A DNA stretch of 51,530 bases from Planctomycetota bacterium (GTDB lineage: Bacteria; Planctomycetota; Phycisphaerae; Phycisphaerales; Phycisphaeraceae): assembly GCA_024279865.1 (NCBI GenBank), contig JAJRRC010000041.1, positions 1-51,530 on the forward strand, given 5' to 3'. The number at the start of each line of letters is the position of its first letter. Position 1 is the stretch's first letter. Below are positions 42,470 through 50,157 of this stretch, piece by piece. The notes under the pieces were generated by a model. The model was not told the origin of the DNA. It saw only the letters and a list, made by a program, of their open reading frames with translations, and did no database searches. The position numbers and the translations under genes are program-made.

Positions 42470-42976
42470 ATGGCTCAGACCACAATTAACAAGCGGTATA
42501 GCACCAATCGGGTGACGACGAAGTATCCGCATGTGGGTTTATTTGATGTTGTGGAGCAGCAGGTATGGATTGCTCGCCGTCGTTTGGGGGTGGTGCCGAT
42601 TCGGCTCAGTCATGCTCGGCTACTCAAAGGTGGCACCAATACCACTTCTACCGCCGACAAGGATCAATTCATGTGTATCTGGTATCACACGCCTGATACG
42701 GGCGAGGGATCGATTCATGGGTATCCCATCGAATGGTCCGAAGCCCATCTTTTGGTCCGCATGGACCCAAACTGGAGTTATCGATCCCGGAAGTTTATTC
42801 CTTCAACCGATATCCGCCGGGTGGAACGGAACATTGACCGTCAATTTGCCTGGGGGGAAAAGATTTTTCGTCAATACGCAGCTCTCAAGCCAGCATTCCC
42901 ATTGAGCTGGCATTTTGTCGGCCCGCGTGCTGCGGATTCGATGTTTTATGTGCAACGTATTGAAGGCAAGGGCTAG
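42470..42976 (+). CDS. Hypothetical protein
   Basis: Product of 168 aa from the ATG at 42470 ([14 protein letters not shown]). Basic at the N-terminus, with [25 protein letters not shown]-type motifs in the centre and many aromatic residues; no signal or membrane segment. No family recognised. The adjoining 42977-43522 has no other gene; it holds a tandem array and the candidate RNA below. Confidence 0.7.
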   Translation: MAQTTINKRYSTNRVTTKYPHVGLFDVVEQQVWIARRRLGVVPIRLSHARLLKGGTNTTSTADKDQFMCIWYHTPDTGEGSIHGYPIEWSEAHLLVRMDPNWSYRSRKFIPSTDIRRVERNIDRQFAWGEKIFRQYAALKPAFPLSWHFVGPRAADSMFYVQRIEGKG

Positions 42977-43133
42977 CCCGCTACGCGAGCGGTCTGTGGG
43001 TAGGGGTGGCGTCTGGCAAATCAGAATCATTCACATGGCGAAAATCCCAAAAGGGGGATTGATCTTTTTGCATGGGTTTGAGATTGAGGGTGGTTGCAAG
43101 TTGGATATTGATCGTTTGCGAATCTAGAATTTT

Positions 43134-43278
43134 CGGGGGCAACCCCATGGTGTAAGGTTTGCCTAGGGCCAGCTTCCGGGGGGTAACCCAATCGCTCTAG
43201 GTTTTCCCAAAGGCCAGCTTCCGGGGGGCAACCCAATCGCTCTAGGTTTTCCCAAAGGCCGGTTTCCGGGGGGGGGGA
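43134..43278. repeat. Long-unit tandem array (about 54 to 58-bp spacing, three copies)
   Basis: CTTCCGGGGGG occurs at about 43173, 43221 and 43265, separated by GTAACCCAATCGCTCTAGGT and TTTCCCAAAGGCC. The second and third units are nearly identical. It is the reverse complement of the unit found at 1-175. It ends 3 bp before the T-run of the candidate RNA. Confidence 0.9.
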
Positions 43279-43280
43279 GT

Positions 43281-43460
43281 AAAAAAAATCAGCGAAGGTG
43301 CTAACTGATTGGTTGTGTTAAAACAGCCGAGGTTTACGAAACCCATGGGGCATCCGATCACCGATGCGTGGCCGTTTGGTCCAATTGGCGTCTCGTCCGT
43401 GAGTTGCCAATGGCTTCAACACAAAATCCGTCAGCGCGAGTCCGTTCTACCTTCGCTGAA
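43281..43460 (-). ncRNA. Candidate structured RNA, about 180 nt, closed by an 11-bp stem and ending in a T-run
   Basis: On the minus strand TCAGCGAAGGT (43459-43449) pairs with ACCTTCGCTGA (43299-43289), then T8. Inside, a second helix joins CTGA-GG-TTGTGTT to AACACAA-CC-TCAG, and AGCC to GGCT. Within that lie three hairpins: ATTGGC/GCCAAT, GCATC/GATGC and GGTTT/AAACC. There is no open frame of note. It starts about 60 bp after the mraZ stop on the same strand, so it may be an independent RNA gene or the mraZ transcript's 3' end. Length and closing stem recall 6S RNA, but the inner branched form does not fit well. No known family was recognised. Confidence 0.5.
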
Positions 43461-43522
43461 AACTCACTATCCCCCGAAACGATGACTTTGACTGTCCACA
43501 GCTAGAGTCAATCGTTATTTAT

Positions 43523-44029
43523 TTATTTTTCATCGGTGGGTGCCTTTGTGGGGCTCACCAACGCTTCGTCTCGCATGGCCTGTCTGGGATGCATCAAGAG
43601 CTCTGGTCGCTGCTCGAGCATTTGATTCATGTAGGCTTGCCATGCCTCTCGGTTCCATATTTCAAGGTGATCGTTTACGCCGACCACCGTGACATCGCCT
43701 GTCATTTCGGTCATCTGAAGCAAGTTTTCGGCAATGCGGATGCGTCCTTGCTTGTCTAATTCCGTCCGGCTGGCCAGTGAGAAGAAGAGCCTCTCGTAAG
43801 GCAATAACTCTCGCGGGCTGCGTGGACTCTGGTCCAACTGCTCTGCACGCTGCTCGAAACGGTCACCAGGCCAAACGCATAGTGCTTGTCTTGCCTCGTC
43901 TGGCGTGACGTACAAACACCCTTTTCCTTGAGATTCATGACCAGCTTGAAGCTGTTTACGAATTTCAGAAGGAATGGCCAGTCGATTTTTGGCATCAATG
44001 GTATGCTCGTAGATTCCGGTAAAAACCAT
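43523..44029 (-). CDS. mraZ: MraZ transcriptional regulator
   Basis: Product of 168 aa with two AbrB-like halves: FTGIYEHTIDAKNRLAIPSEIR (residue 3) and TELDKQGRIRIAENLL (about 90), followed by GVNDHLEIWNREAW. MraZ normally heads the division and cell-wall cluster and represses it. Here it is followed not by rsmH-ftsL-ftsI but by a candidate RNA and a repeat array, so it is a lone copy. AGGACGG lies 6 nt before the ATG. Its own promoter carries MraZ-type boxes. Confidence 0.95.
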   Translation of the reverse strand: MVFTGIYEHTIDAKNRLAIPSEIRKQLQAGHESQGKGCLYVTPDEARQALCVWPGDRFEQRAEQLDQSPRSPRELLPYERLFFSLASRTELDKQGRIRIAENLLQMTEMTGDVTVVGVNDHLEIWNREAWQAYMNQMLEQRPELLMHPRQAMRDEALVSPTKAPTDEK

Positions 44030-44062
44030 GTGTCACCGTCCTGTCGCTTTAACGACAATGGG

Positions 44063-44097
44063 ATGATAACCCACTTCGCCCCACTTTGCAACACTTT
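44063..44097 (-). promoter_or_regulatory. mraZ promoter overlapped by three MraZ boxes
   Basis: Minus strand: AAAGTGT (44097-44091), AAAGTGG (44087-44081) and GAAGTGG (44077-44071), spaced exactly 10 bp. These match the AAAGTG(G/T) direct repeats I recall as MraZ boxes. -35 TTGCAA at 44091-44086, 17-bp spacer, -10 TATCAT at 44068-44063, so the boxes cover the -35 and spacer, as expected for self-repression. Confidence 0.8.
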
Positions 44098-44131
44098 ACA
44101 GAACGGAAGCCCCAAAAAACTTTAATTTTTT

Positions 44132-44782
44132 TCAAGGCTCGGAAATTCCCTCCCGAATGGCGTATCTTGCAAGTGCCACGCGGTCATGGACATCGAGTTT
44201 TTTCATGAGTTTTTCAGCATGTCCTTCGACGGTTTTAACGCTGAGAAACATTTGTTGGGCAATTTCTTTTTTGGCCAGACCCCGAGCGAGGTATCGCAGC
44301 ACCTCGATCTCTCGACCGGTCAGATGGCTCAAACGAGAATGGGTCGGAGAGGCCAAGTGCACGCCATCTTCATCAGCCACAATTCGCTGACGAACCTCGG
44401 GCGAATAATAGACCCGTCCGCCAGCCACCCGTTTGATGGCATTGATTACGGTTTCAGTTGATTCCGATTTGGTCAAATAGCCACGGGCATCGACCGCCAG
44501 AGCTTGTTCGATGTAGTGGTCATGAAAAAAAGCGCTCAGGAAAATCATGCGAGTTGCTGGCTGGGCGACCATGATCTGCCGAGCTGCTTCAAAACAGGTC
44601 ATGCCAGGCATGTCAATGTCCATCAAAATGACCTGAGGGCGAAGTTCTTTGGCAAGCTTGATTGCGTGCAGGGCATTGGGTGCGGTTCCCACGATGGTTA
44701 AGTCAGAATCCGTTTCCAATAAATGGCAAAGCGATTCTCGAAACAAGGCATGGTCATCGACGATGAGCAATGAAATAGGCAT
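44132..44782 (-). CDS. NarL/FixJ-type response regulator
   Basis: Product of 216 aa. Receiver domain with acidic pair DD (residues 9-10), phospho-acceptor Asp in MDIDMPG (about 56) and the conserved Lys in YLTKSES (about 105). LuxR helix-turn-helix LTGREIEVLRYLARGLAKKEIAQQ with VKTVEGHAEKLMKKL (about 150-195). It begins 3 bp after the histidine kinase stop, so they form one operon and are the natural cognate pair. It ends next to the mraZ promoter. Confidence 0.94.
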   Translation of the reverse strand: MPISLLIVDDHALFRESLCHLLETDSDLTIVGTAPNALHAIKLAKELRPQVILMDIDMPGMTCFEAARQIMVAQPATRMIFLSAFFHDHYIEQALAVDARGYLTKSESTETVINAIKRVAGGRVYYSPEVRQRIVADEDGVHLASPTHSRLSHLTGREIEVLRYLARGLAKKEIAQQMFLSVKTVEGHAEKLMKKLDVHDRVALARYAIREGISEP

Positions 44783-44785
44783 GAG

Positions 44786-47164
44786 TTACCTCTCAATCGG
44801 CTTGGATGATTCAAGCATTTGGGCAACGATCTGTTGCAGTTGGGACATGGGAAAGGGCTTGGCCAGAAATTGGGTATTGGGAATGGGAGGCATGATATCA
44901 AAACGCTTGGGATTGCCTGAAATCAAAACGGCAGGAATGTCCCGATGGGTTTGTCGCAAAAGCTCCAGGCATTGCATACCCGGGACGCCTGGTAGATCAA
45001 GGTCCAAGACTGCCAAATGAATGGCGTTGCCATGCTCTTTGATTTTCTGCGAGACCTCTGAACCTGTGACACAAAGAATCGTACGCCAATTCGCGTCTTC
45101 GAGCGTGGTCGCCACAATCTCAGCCACAAATTGATTGTCTTCTGCGACCAGAATCAACGGCTGCTTTGATTGGGAACCTTCGTTGTCAGATTTCGACGAG
45201 GCGAGTTTTGCGAGATTGCTTTCTGAGGCGGTCGGCGTTTGGGGGTGCAGAGGCAGTTGCGAAGGGGAGGCCACGGGCATGGTCAGCGTCATGGTGGTTC
45301 CTTGGCCGAGTTCGGATTGCACATGAATTTCGCCTTGCAAATTGATCACAATGCCGCGTACGACCGCCAATCCCAGCCCGGTCCCTTCGCTCCGCAGTTT
45401 GGTGGTGAAAAAGGGATCGAACATTTTAGACTGGGTTTGTTGGGACATGCCTGCCCCGGTGTCGGTGACTTGGATTTGGGCTTGGGGCGGATTGTTTTTG
45501 GTTTCTTGGATGATGACGTGCAAGGTCCCGCCCTGAGGCATGGCATCGCGTGCATTGAGGGTCAGGTTCATCACGACTTGTTGGATTTCGGTGGGATTGC
45601 CCCATACCCACAACGGCGACTGAGGCAAAACGGAGACTTCGACTTCGATTGAAGCGGGGAACAACCTTGCCAAGAGTCGCATGATGTCAGGCACAAATTC
45701 GCACAAATTCACAGCCTGTTTTTTGGCGGGTGGTTTTTTGGCGAACATGAGCAATGAATCGGTCACGCCACAGGCCTGTTGGGCGACACGTTGAATCATT
45801 TGCAAAGAGGGTTTGGCGGCATGGTCTTTGTCAATTTGTTTTTGTGCGACATCCACATGGCCAAGAATGGCGGTGATCAGGTTGTTAAAGTCATGTGCCA
45901 TGCCACTGGCGAGTGTGCCGACGGCTTCGAGTTTTTGGGTTTGGCGTAGTTTGTATTCCAGTTTGGTCTGTGTTTGCTGGGCGAGCTTTTTTTCTGTGAT
46001 ATCATTTTGAATCCCAATGCAATGGGTGACTTGCCCGGCCTCATTGAGGACCGGCGAAACCGAAAGCTCGCTCCAGAAGGGCGTGCCATCTTTGCGTGTT
46101 CCTTCAAGGGTGACATGGGCTTGGCGATGTTCTTGCATCACTTGGCAGAGCGTTTGACGGCTTGATTCATTGGCAAGAATATTTAAAAGAATTTCGCTGT
46201 GCTGTCCGACGACTTCGTGCGCGTCGTAACCTGAAATGCGTTCAAAAGCTTTGTTCACATAAATGACAGGGTTTCCTGCTTGCTGAGCGTCGAGGATAAT
46301 AATCCCATTGGCTGCCGAGGCCATCGCTCGTTCGCGGACTTGTAAATCACGCTCTGATTGTGCCCGTCCGATCGCGCCACTAAACATTTCTCCGATAATA
46401 CGCAGCAATGAAATGGTGTCATCCGTCCATTGTCGTGGACGATGAATCGAATCAAACCCGACCAATCCGATGACTTGGCCTGTACGCAAAATAGGGACGG
46501 TGACGAGGGATTGAATTTCTTCACGAAGCCATTCACGTTTTTCTTGTGCTGCTTCAGGGCCCAGGGCTTTGACCTGAGGCACATAAACGACCTCGCCTTG
46601 AAGTGTCTGCCCCAGGGCATAGGGAAAGTGGTCACAAGCAACATGACGCAAAAATTCACGTTGAGGGGCGATGTCCTTGCCGCACCATTCATGGGTGCAA
46701 CTGGCGGTCTTGTGGTCTTCACTGAAAAGGAATAAATAACTTCGATCCACTCCCATGAATTGTCCGATTACGCCGATTGCTCGGTTGATTTCATCATCAA
46801 CTGCAGAGAGGTCTAGGTTGATGAATCGCGTGGACATCGCAGACACCAATGCTTCAAACGAAGCGTGGTAACGAAGCTGGTTTTCAACGATTTTTTGTTG
46901 TCGATAAGCTCGAAGGACCAGCAAGAGCATCAGGCCGGTGGTTCCCAGCGTCAGCCACCATGCCGCCTCGGGCATCGCTTTGGTTGTGATGTGACTGTGG
47001 AGCCATTCAAAATTGATAATCTCAAGGAACAACGCAACGCAGCAGGCCAGCATGAGGCCAGTGGTCATGTCCAGCGAAAACCTGCTACGAGAATTGGCTT
47101 GCGGCAACTCGTATGATTCGTTTGTACGCTGGGTACGTGATTTTAGAATTGAAGACTCACCCAC
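44786..47164 (-). CDS. Hybrid sensor histidine kinase (membrane, GAF, PAS, kinase, receiver)
   Basis: Product of 792 aa from a GTG at 47164. Two membrane helices (about 33-50 and 72-86), then GAF (about 105-265), PAS (about 285-400: YVNKAFERISGYDAHEVVGQ), HisKA with H box GMAHDFNNLITAILGH, ATPase N box VVMNLTLNARDAMPQGG, G1 DTGAGM, G2 GTGLGLAVV, and a C-terminal receiver with Asp in LAVLDLDLPGVPGM. The PAS domain resembles LOV (SGYDAHEVVGQ) but has GQHSEILL where LOV has the flavin Cys, so blue-light sensing is unlikely. It phosphorylates the downstream LuxR-type regulator or passes phosphate through its own receiver. A TATAAT only 8 nt upstream suggests a leaderless mRNA. Confidence 0.93.
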   Translation of the reverse strand: MGESSILKSRTQRTNESYELPQANSRSRFSLDMTTGLMLACCVALFLEIINFEWLHSHITTKAMPEAAWWLTLGTTGLMLLLVLRAYRQQKIVENQLRYHASFEALVSAMSTRFINLDLSAVDDEINRAIGVIGQFMGVDRSYLFLFSEDHKTASCTHEWCGKDIAPQREFLRHVACDHFPYALGQTLQGEVVYVPQVKALGPEAAQEKREWLREEIQSLVTVPILRTGQVIGLVGFDSIHRPRQWTDDTISLLRIIGEMFSGAIGRAQSERDLQVRERAMASAANGIIILDAQQAGNPVIYVNKAFERISGYDAHEVVGQHSEILLNILANESSRQTLCQVMQEHRQAHVTLEGTRKDGTPFWSELSVSPVLNEAGQVTHCIGIQNDITEKKLAQQTQTKLEYKLRQTQKLEAVGTLASGMAHDFNNLITAILGHVDVAQKQIDKDHAAKPSLQMIQRVAQQACGVTDSLLMFAKKPPAKKQAVNLCEFVPDIMRLLARLFPASIEVEVSVLPQSPLWVWGNPTEIQQVVMNLTLNARDAMPQGGTLHVIIQETKNNPPQAQIQVTDTGAGMSQQTQSKMFDPFFTTKLRSEGTGLGLAVVRGIVINLQGEIHVQSELGQGTTMTLTMPVASPSQLPLHPQTPTASESNLAKLASSKSDNEGSQSKQPLILVAEDNQFVAEIVATTLEDANWRTILCVTGSEVSQKIKEHGNAIHLAVLDLDLPGVPGMQCLELLRQTHRDIPAVLISGNPKRFDIMPPIPNTQFLAKPFPMSQLQQIVAQMLESSKPIER

Positions 47165-47172
47165 GAAGTGAC

Positions 47173-47178
47173 ATTATA
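47173..47178 (-). promoter_or_regulatory. -10 box TATAAT next to the histidine kinase GTG
   Basis: Perfect TATAAT on the minus strand, 8 nt before the GTG at 47164; transcription would start on or just before it. No good -35 at 17 bp. Confidence 0.4.
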
Positions 47179-47240
47179 CATCACGGGTGAATCAAACAAT
47201 GTTGTCATTGAGGTATTGGGTGAAAATTACCCTATATAGA

Positions 47241-47342
47241 TTACCACGTACATGCCGTCGTGATCCAGATCGTCACAATGCTCCAAAGGTAACAACGTGC
47301 CTGAATCGAAATCATGCTGTTTAGTGTTTCGGTGAGTCCCAT
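47241..47342 (-). CDS. Very small hydrophobic peptide ORF (33 aa)
   Basis: ATG at 47342 with AGGAG 8 nt upstream (47355-47351), ideal spacing. The peptide begins MGLTETLNSMIS and continues ARCYLWSIVTIWITTACTW, one probable membrane span with few charges. Its 5' region holds an 11-bp hairpin. It lies 76 bp upstream of the kinase on the same strand. It may be a leader peptide, a small membrane regulator or a type I toxin; no family is recognised. An overlapping 60-codon frame (47227-47409) has no ribosome binding site and is rejected. Confidence 0.45.
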   Translation of the reverse strand: MGLTETLNSMISIQARCYLWSIVTIWITTACTW

Positions 47343-47368
47343 TTTTTCTACTCCTGTGTGATATGAGG

Positions 47369-47399
47369 CTCTGTCTTGTCCCCCATGCACAAGACAGAG
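47369..47399. promoter_or_regulatory. 11-bp hairpin upstream of the small peptide ORF
   Basis: CTCTGTCTTGT (47369-47379) and ACAAGACAGAG (47389-47399), 9-nt loop. No T-run follows on either strand, so it is more likely a leader structure or operator than a terminator. The rest of 47400-47732 shows nothing recognisable. Confidence 0.5.
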
Positions 47400-47732
47400 T
47401 GCGTCCCAAAATTTCTATCGACAGGGGTTTGGGGTGACTGAAGGGGAATGAAAAAAAAAGATGAAGATTATTTTCCAGAATTCGCTTTGTGTCGGTTGGG
47501 TGGTTTTACAGAGTTCTCAAGTCCAACGAATAGCAGCATAAAAACAGGGGGTTGAGGCTGCTATTAAAGGCATGAAGGATCGGAGGGCTTTAAAGCGAAA
47601 AACCATTTTGAGAAAATGTTTCCATATATTTCCTTATATAACTGAATCGTCATACATATTAAGACGACAAACAAAACAGGGGTGTTCACATTTGTGGCGT
47701 TATGGCACTCTTTGAGCAATAAAAGGTTGTTT

Positions 47733-47738
47733 TATAAT
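47733..47738 (+). promoter_or_regulatory. -10 box TATAAT next to the HDOD-GGDEF start
   Basis: Perfect TATAAT ending 1 nt before ATG 47740 and 7 nt before ATG 47746. Transcription would begin at about 47745, so the mRNA is probably leaderless from ATG 47746. The -35 is weak (TTGAGC, 15 bp). Confidence 0.5.
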
Positions 47739-47745
47739 TATGACC

Positions 47746-49398
47746 ATGCCGATTGCAAATTCTGAACAAGCCCATCACGAGACAACAGGGGAGTCACCAT
47801 TAGTGATTAATACTTGCGAAACCACGCTTGGCCAGGCCATTGACCCGAGTAATGAATTGGTGCGTAAAACTTTGGCCAAGCTCGGCCCGGCACTTGTTCA
47901 GCCTAGCGCTATTTTTGCGTTAATGGATACGGATCCCAAAGAGATGAAGGCTGTCAAACAAGCCATCTGCCATTGTCCCACACTCACCGCACGGGTGATG
48001 GGCGTGATCAATTCAGCGGCCTTTGGTATCTGTCGGCAAATTACATCCATTGACCGAGCGATTCAATTGCTGGGGCCCAGTCGCGCACGCTCGATTGCCT
48101 TGGCCTATGGGTTACGCATTCTGACCGAGCGAAGCAATTTGCCACGTGAAATTGGAGATGTGATTTGGGCCAACAGTATCCAAAAAGCAATTGCAGCTAA
48201 AAAATTCTGTGAAGCCACCGACAGCTCACTCGCCAATGAAGCTTATAGCCTGGCACTTGTTCAGGACATTGGACTTCCCATGTTAATCAGTGCGGATTTG
48301 CCTTATTTCCAAAACCACATTTCTCTGTTCAGTTCTTCGGTGCAATGGTGTGAGTACGAACAAGAACGCTTTGGCTTTGACCATACGGCCGTTGGACAGG
48401 GACTGTTGCGAGAATGGCATGCGTCACAAAAACTTCAAGATGCGGTTTTGAACCACCATCAACCCCCCTCAAAAGAACTTGCGATGGACAGCGGCATTGG
48501 AGACTTGGCACTGTTTCTTGCGAGCCTGCTTCCACATCTACACGAAGAACCTTCTTCAGAGAGCCTTGAATGGCTCCAAGCAATCCATGCACGATTTTTG
48601 AGTCATGCTTATGCCAGTCCGGATCAATTCCTACGATCAGTTTCTGAAGAAACACAGTCTTTGTGCCATCAAAACAAAAAAGTGAATTCCACGGAATCAA
48701 TCATTCGCAAGTTGACCGCACAAGTAACCACCACGGCCATTACGCACGCTGCCAAACTTTGCCGCCTCGAATCGGATGTGAGTCAAACCAAACAGGGTCT
48801 TAGTAATCTGAAGTTACAGGCTTTCACCGACCCACTGACCAAATCCCTGAATCGTCGAGGTTTTGCAAAATTGGCCCAACGCCGCCTAGAACTCACCGCA
48901 GTTGAAGGGTCAGGCGTCTGCTGTATGCTCGGCGATCTAGATGATTTTAAAAAGATCAATGATACCCATGGCCACGACATCGGCGACCAGCTTCTCAAAG
49001 GACTCGCACGCGTTTTACGCAAAAAAGCGGGTTCTAAAAATCTCGTCGGACGCCTCGGCGGCGATGAATTTGCCATTTTTATCACAGGGGTTGACCAAGC
49101 CCGTGCCTACAAGGCTGCTCATAAAATCATCACTGCCATCGAAGGCAAGGAAGTTCGATTGCGAGACGACATCATCATCACCGCCCATTTTAGCCTTGGC
49201 GCGATCTATGCCGAGACCAACTTAGACGATATGACCGTGGATCAACTGCTGGCCTTGGCGGACCAGGCAATGTACCAACGCAAAAACGCAGGCAAGCATG
49301 GCATGGTCTTTCAAACATTTCCCGAAGAATCACTCAGCCAAAAATCGCCAGTCAATCGTCCCAAAAGTATCATTCGCAACACGCCCCGCGAATCGTAA
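47746..49398 (+). CDS. HDOD-GGDEF protein, probable diguanylate cyclase
   Basis: Product of 550 aa from ATG 47746 (552 from 47740). The N-terminal HDOD domain (residues about 35-260) has FALMDTDPKEMKAVKQAICHCPTL-type motifs and LALVQDIGLPML. A linker follows, then a full GGDEF domain (about 365-525): DPLTKSLNRRGF, GDLDDFKKINDTHGHDIGD and the active site RLGGDEFAIF. It should make c-di-GMP. The RxxD inhibitory site, usually five residues before GGDEF, is absent, so no product feedback is expected. Divergent from the kinase operon. PilZ at 36929 is a possible receiver. Confidence 0.93.
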   Translation: MPIANSEQAHHETTGESPLVINTCETTLGQAIDPSNELVRKTLAKLGPALVQPSAIFALMDTDPKEMKAVKQAICHCPTLTARVMGVINSAAFGICRQITSIDRAIQLLGPSRARSIALAYGLRILTERSNLPREIGDVIWANSIQKAIAAKKFCEATDSSLANEAYSLALVQDIGLPMLISADLPYFQNHISLFSSSVQWCEYEQERFGFDHTAVGQGLLREWHASQKLQDAVLNHHQPPSKELAMDSGIGDLALFLASLLPHLHEEPSSESLEWLQAIHARFLSHAYASPDQFLRSVSEETQSLCHQNKKVNSTESIIRKLTAQVTTTAITHAAKLCRLESDVSQTKQGLSNLKLQAFTDPLTKSLNRRGFAKLAQRRLELTAVEGSGVCCMLGDLDDFKKINDTHGHDIGDQLLKGLARVLRKKAGSKNLVGRLGGDEFAIFITGVDQARAYKAAHKIITAIEGKEVRLRDDIIITAHFSLGAIYAETNLDDMTVDQLLALADQAMYQRKNAGKHGMVFQTFPEESLSQKSPVNRPKSIIRNTPRES

Positions 49399-49430
49399 AA
49401 TGGACCATATGCTCTAGCCTAGGCGATTCT

Positions 49431-49466
49431 CAAAGCCACCCCGCAGGCTTGATGGGGCCTTGTTTT
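49431..49466 (+). terminator. Weak hairpin after the GGDEF gene
   Basis: CAA-GCC-CCCC facing GGGG-CC-TTG with mismatches, then TTTT. The stem is imperfect. Nothing else was recognised in 49399-49653. Confidence 0.35.
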
Positions 49467-49653
49467 AAAAGAAACATTCTCTTCATGTATCAGCCCACAC
49501 AGAGACGCCCATGTGGTGTGTTGCTTGTCAGCAAGCCGTCAATTGAGATTTAGACGCATGTGATAGTTGCCGCCCACCCATGCCATACCTACAATTTGGT
49601 TAAGGTTCTCCTTGTCCCAATCATGGGTAGGCTGAAGCCTGTAGAGATCGACC

Positions 49654-50157
49654 ATGCAAAAACGCAAATGCGATAAATGCGACCAGCCAGCCACCTATCA
49701 TGCGGTGGAAATTGTGAGTAGCCAGAAAGTTGAAAAACATCTGTGCGATATCCATGCTGCTGAAGAAGGGCTTACCTTCAAGGCTGCGCCCAAACCCATC
49801 AATGAACTGTTGACCAATTTCGTCAAAATGCACAGCGGCAACACCCCCAAGCAGGAAATGACCTGCGAACATTGCGGGTTAACCTTTGCCCAGTTTCAAC
49901 AGCGGAGCCTCCTCGGTTGCCCCGGCTGTTATGAAGCCTTTGGTCAATCCATGGCACAACTGCTAAGCCGAGCCCATGAAGGGTCCGAACAGCATCATGG
50001 CAAAGTCCCACAACGTGCGGGAACCGGTCAGGTACAGCAACATCAACTGCTCCGTATGAGAAAACGGCTCGATGAAGCCGTCGACGCAGAAGATTATGAA
50101 CTGGCGGCTCATCTTCGCGATGAAATTAACCACATGAGCGAAGGGGCCCCCTCATGA
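49654..50157 (+). CDS. mcsA: McsA-like zinc-finger / UVR-domain activator
   Basis: Product of 167 aa. Zinc pairs CDKCDQ (residue 6) with LCDIH (about 31), and CEHCG (about 71) with CPGCY (about 90), then a C-terminal UVR motif LRMRKRLDEAVDAEDYELAAHLRDEI. In Bacillus McsA activates the arginine kinase McsB. Its stop overlaps the McsB start by 4 bp (ATGA), so translation is coupled and the pair is stoichiometric. Confidence 0.9.
   Translation: MQKRKCDKCDQPATYHAVEIVSSQKVEKHLCDIHAAEEGLTFKAAPKPINELLTNFVKMHSGNTPKQEMTCEHCGLTFAQFQQRSLLGCPGCYEAFGQSMAQLLSRAHEGSEQHHGKVPQRAGTGQVQQHQLLRMRKRLDEAVDAEDYELAAHLRDEINHMSEGAPS

Noticed and set aside
43134-43278. CRISPR array
   Set aside because: The segments between the GC-rich cores are themselves repeated, so there are no spacers.
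46100-46290. LOV blue-light domain in the hybrid kinase
   Set aside because: The flavin-binding Cys of GxNCRFLQ is absent (GQHSEILL), so it is treated as an ordinary PAS domain.
47227-47409. 60-residue open frame overlapping the small hydrophobic ORF
   Set aside because: No ribosome binding site and a hairpin inside it; the 33-codon frame has much better initiation signals.
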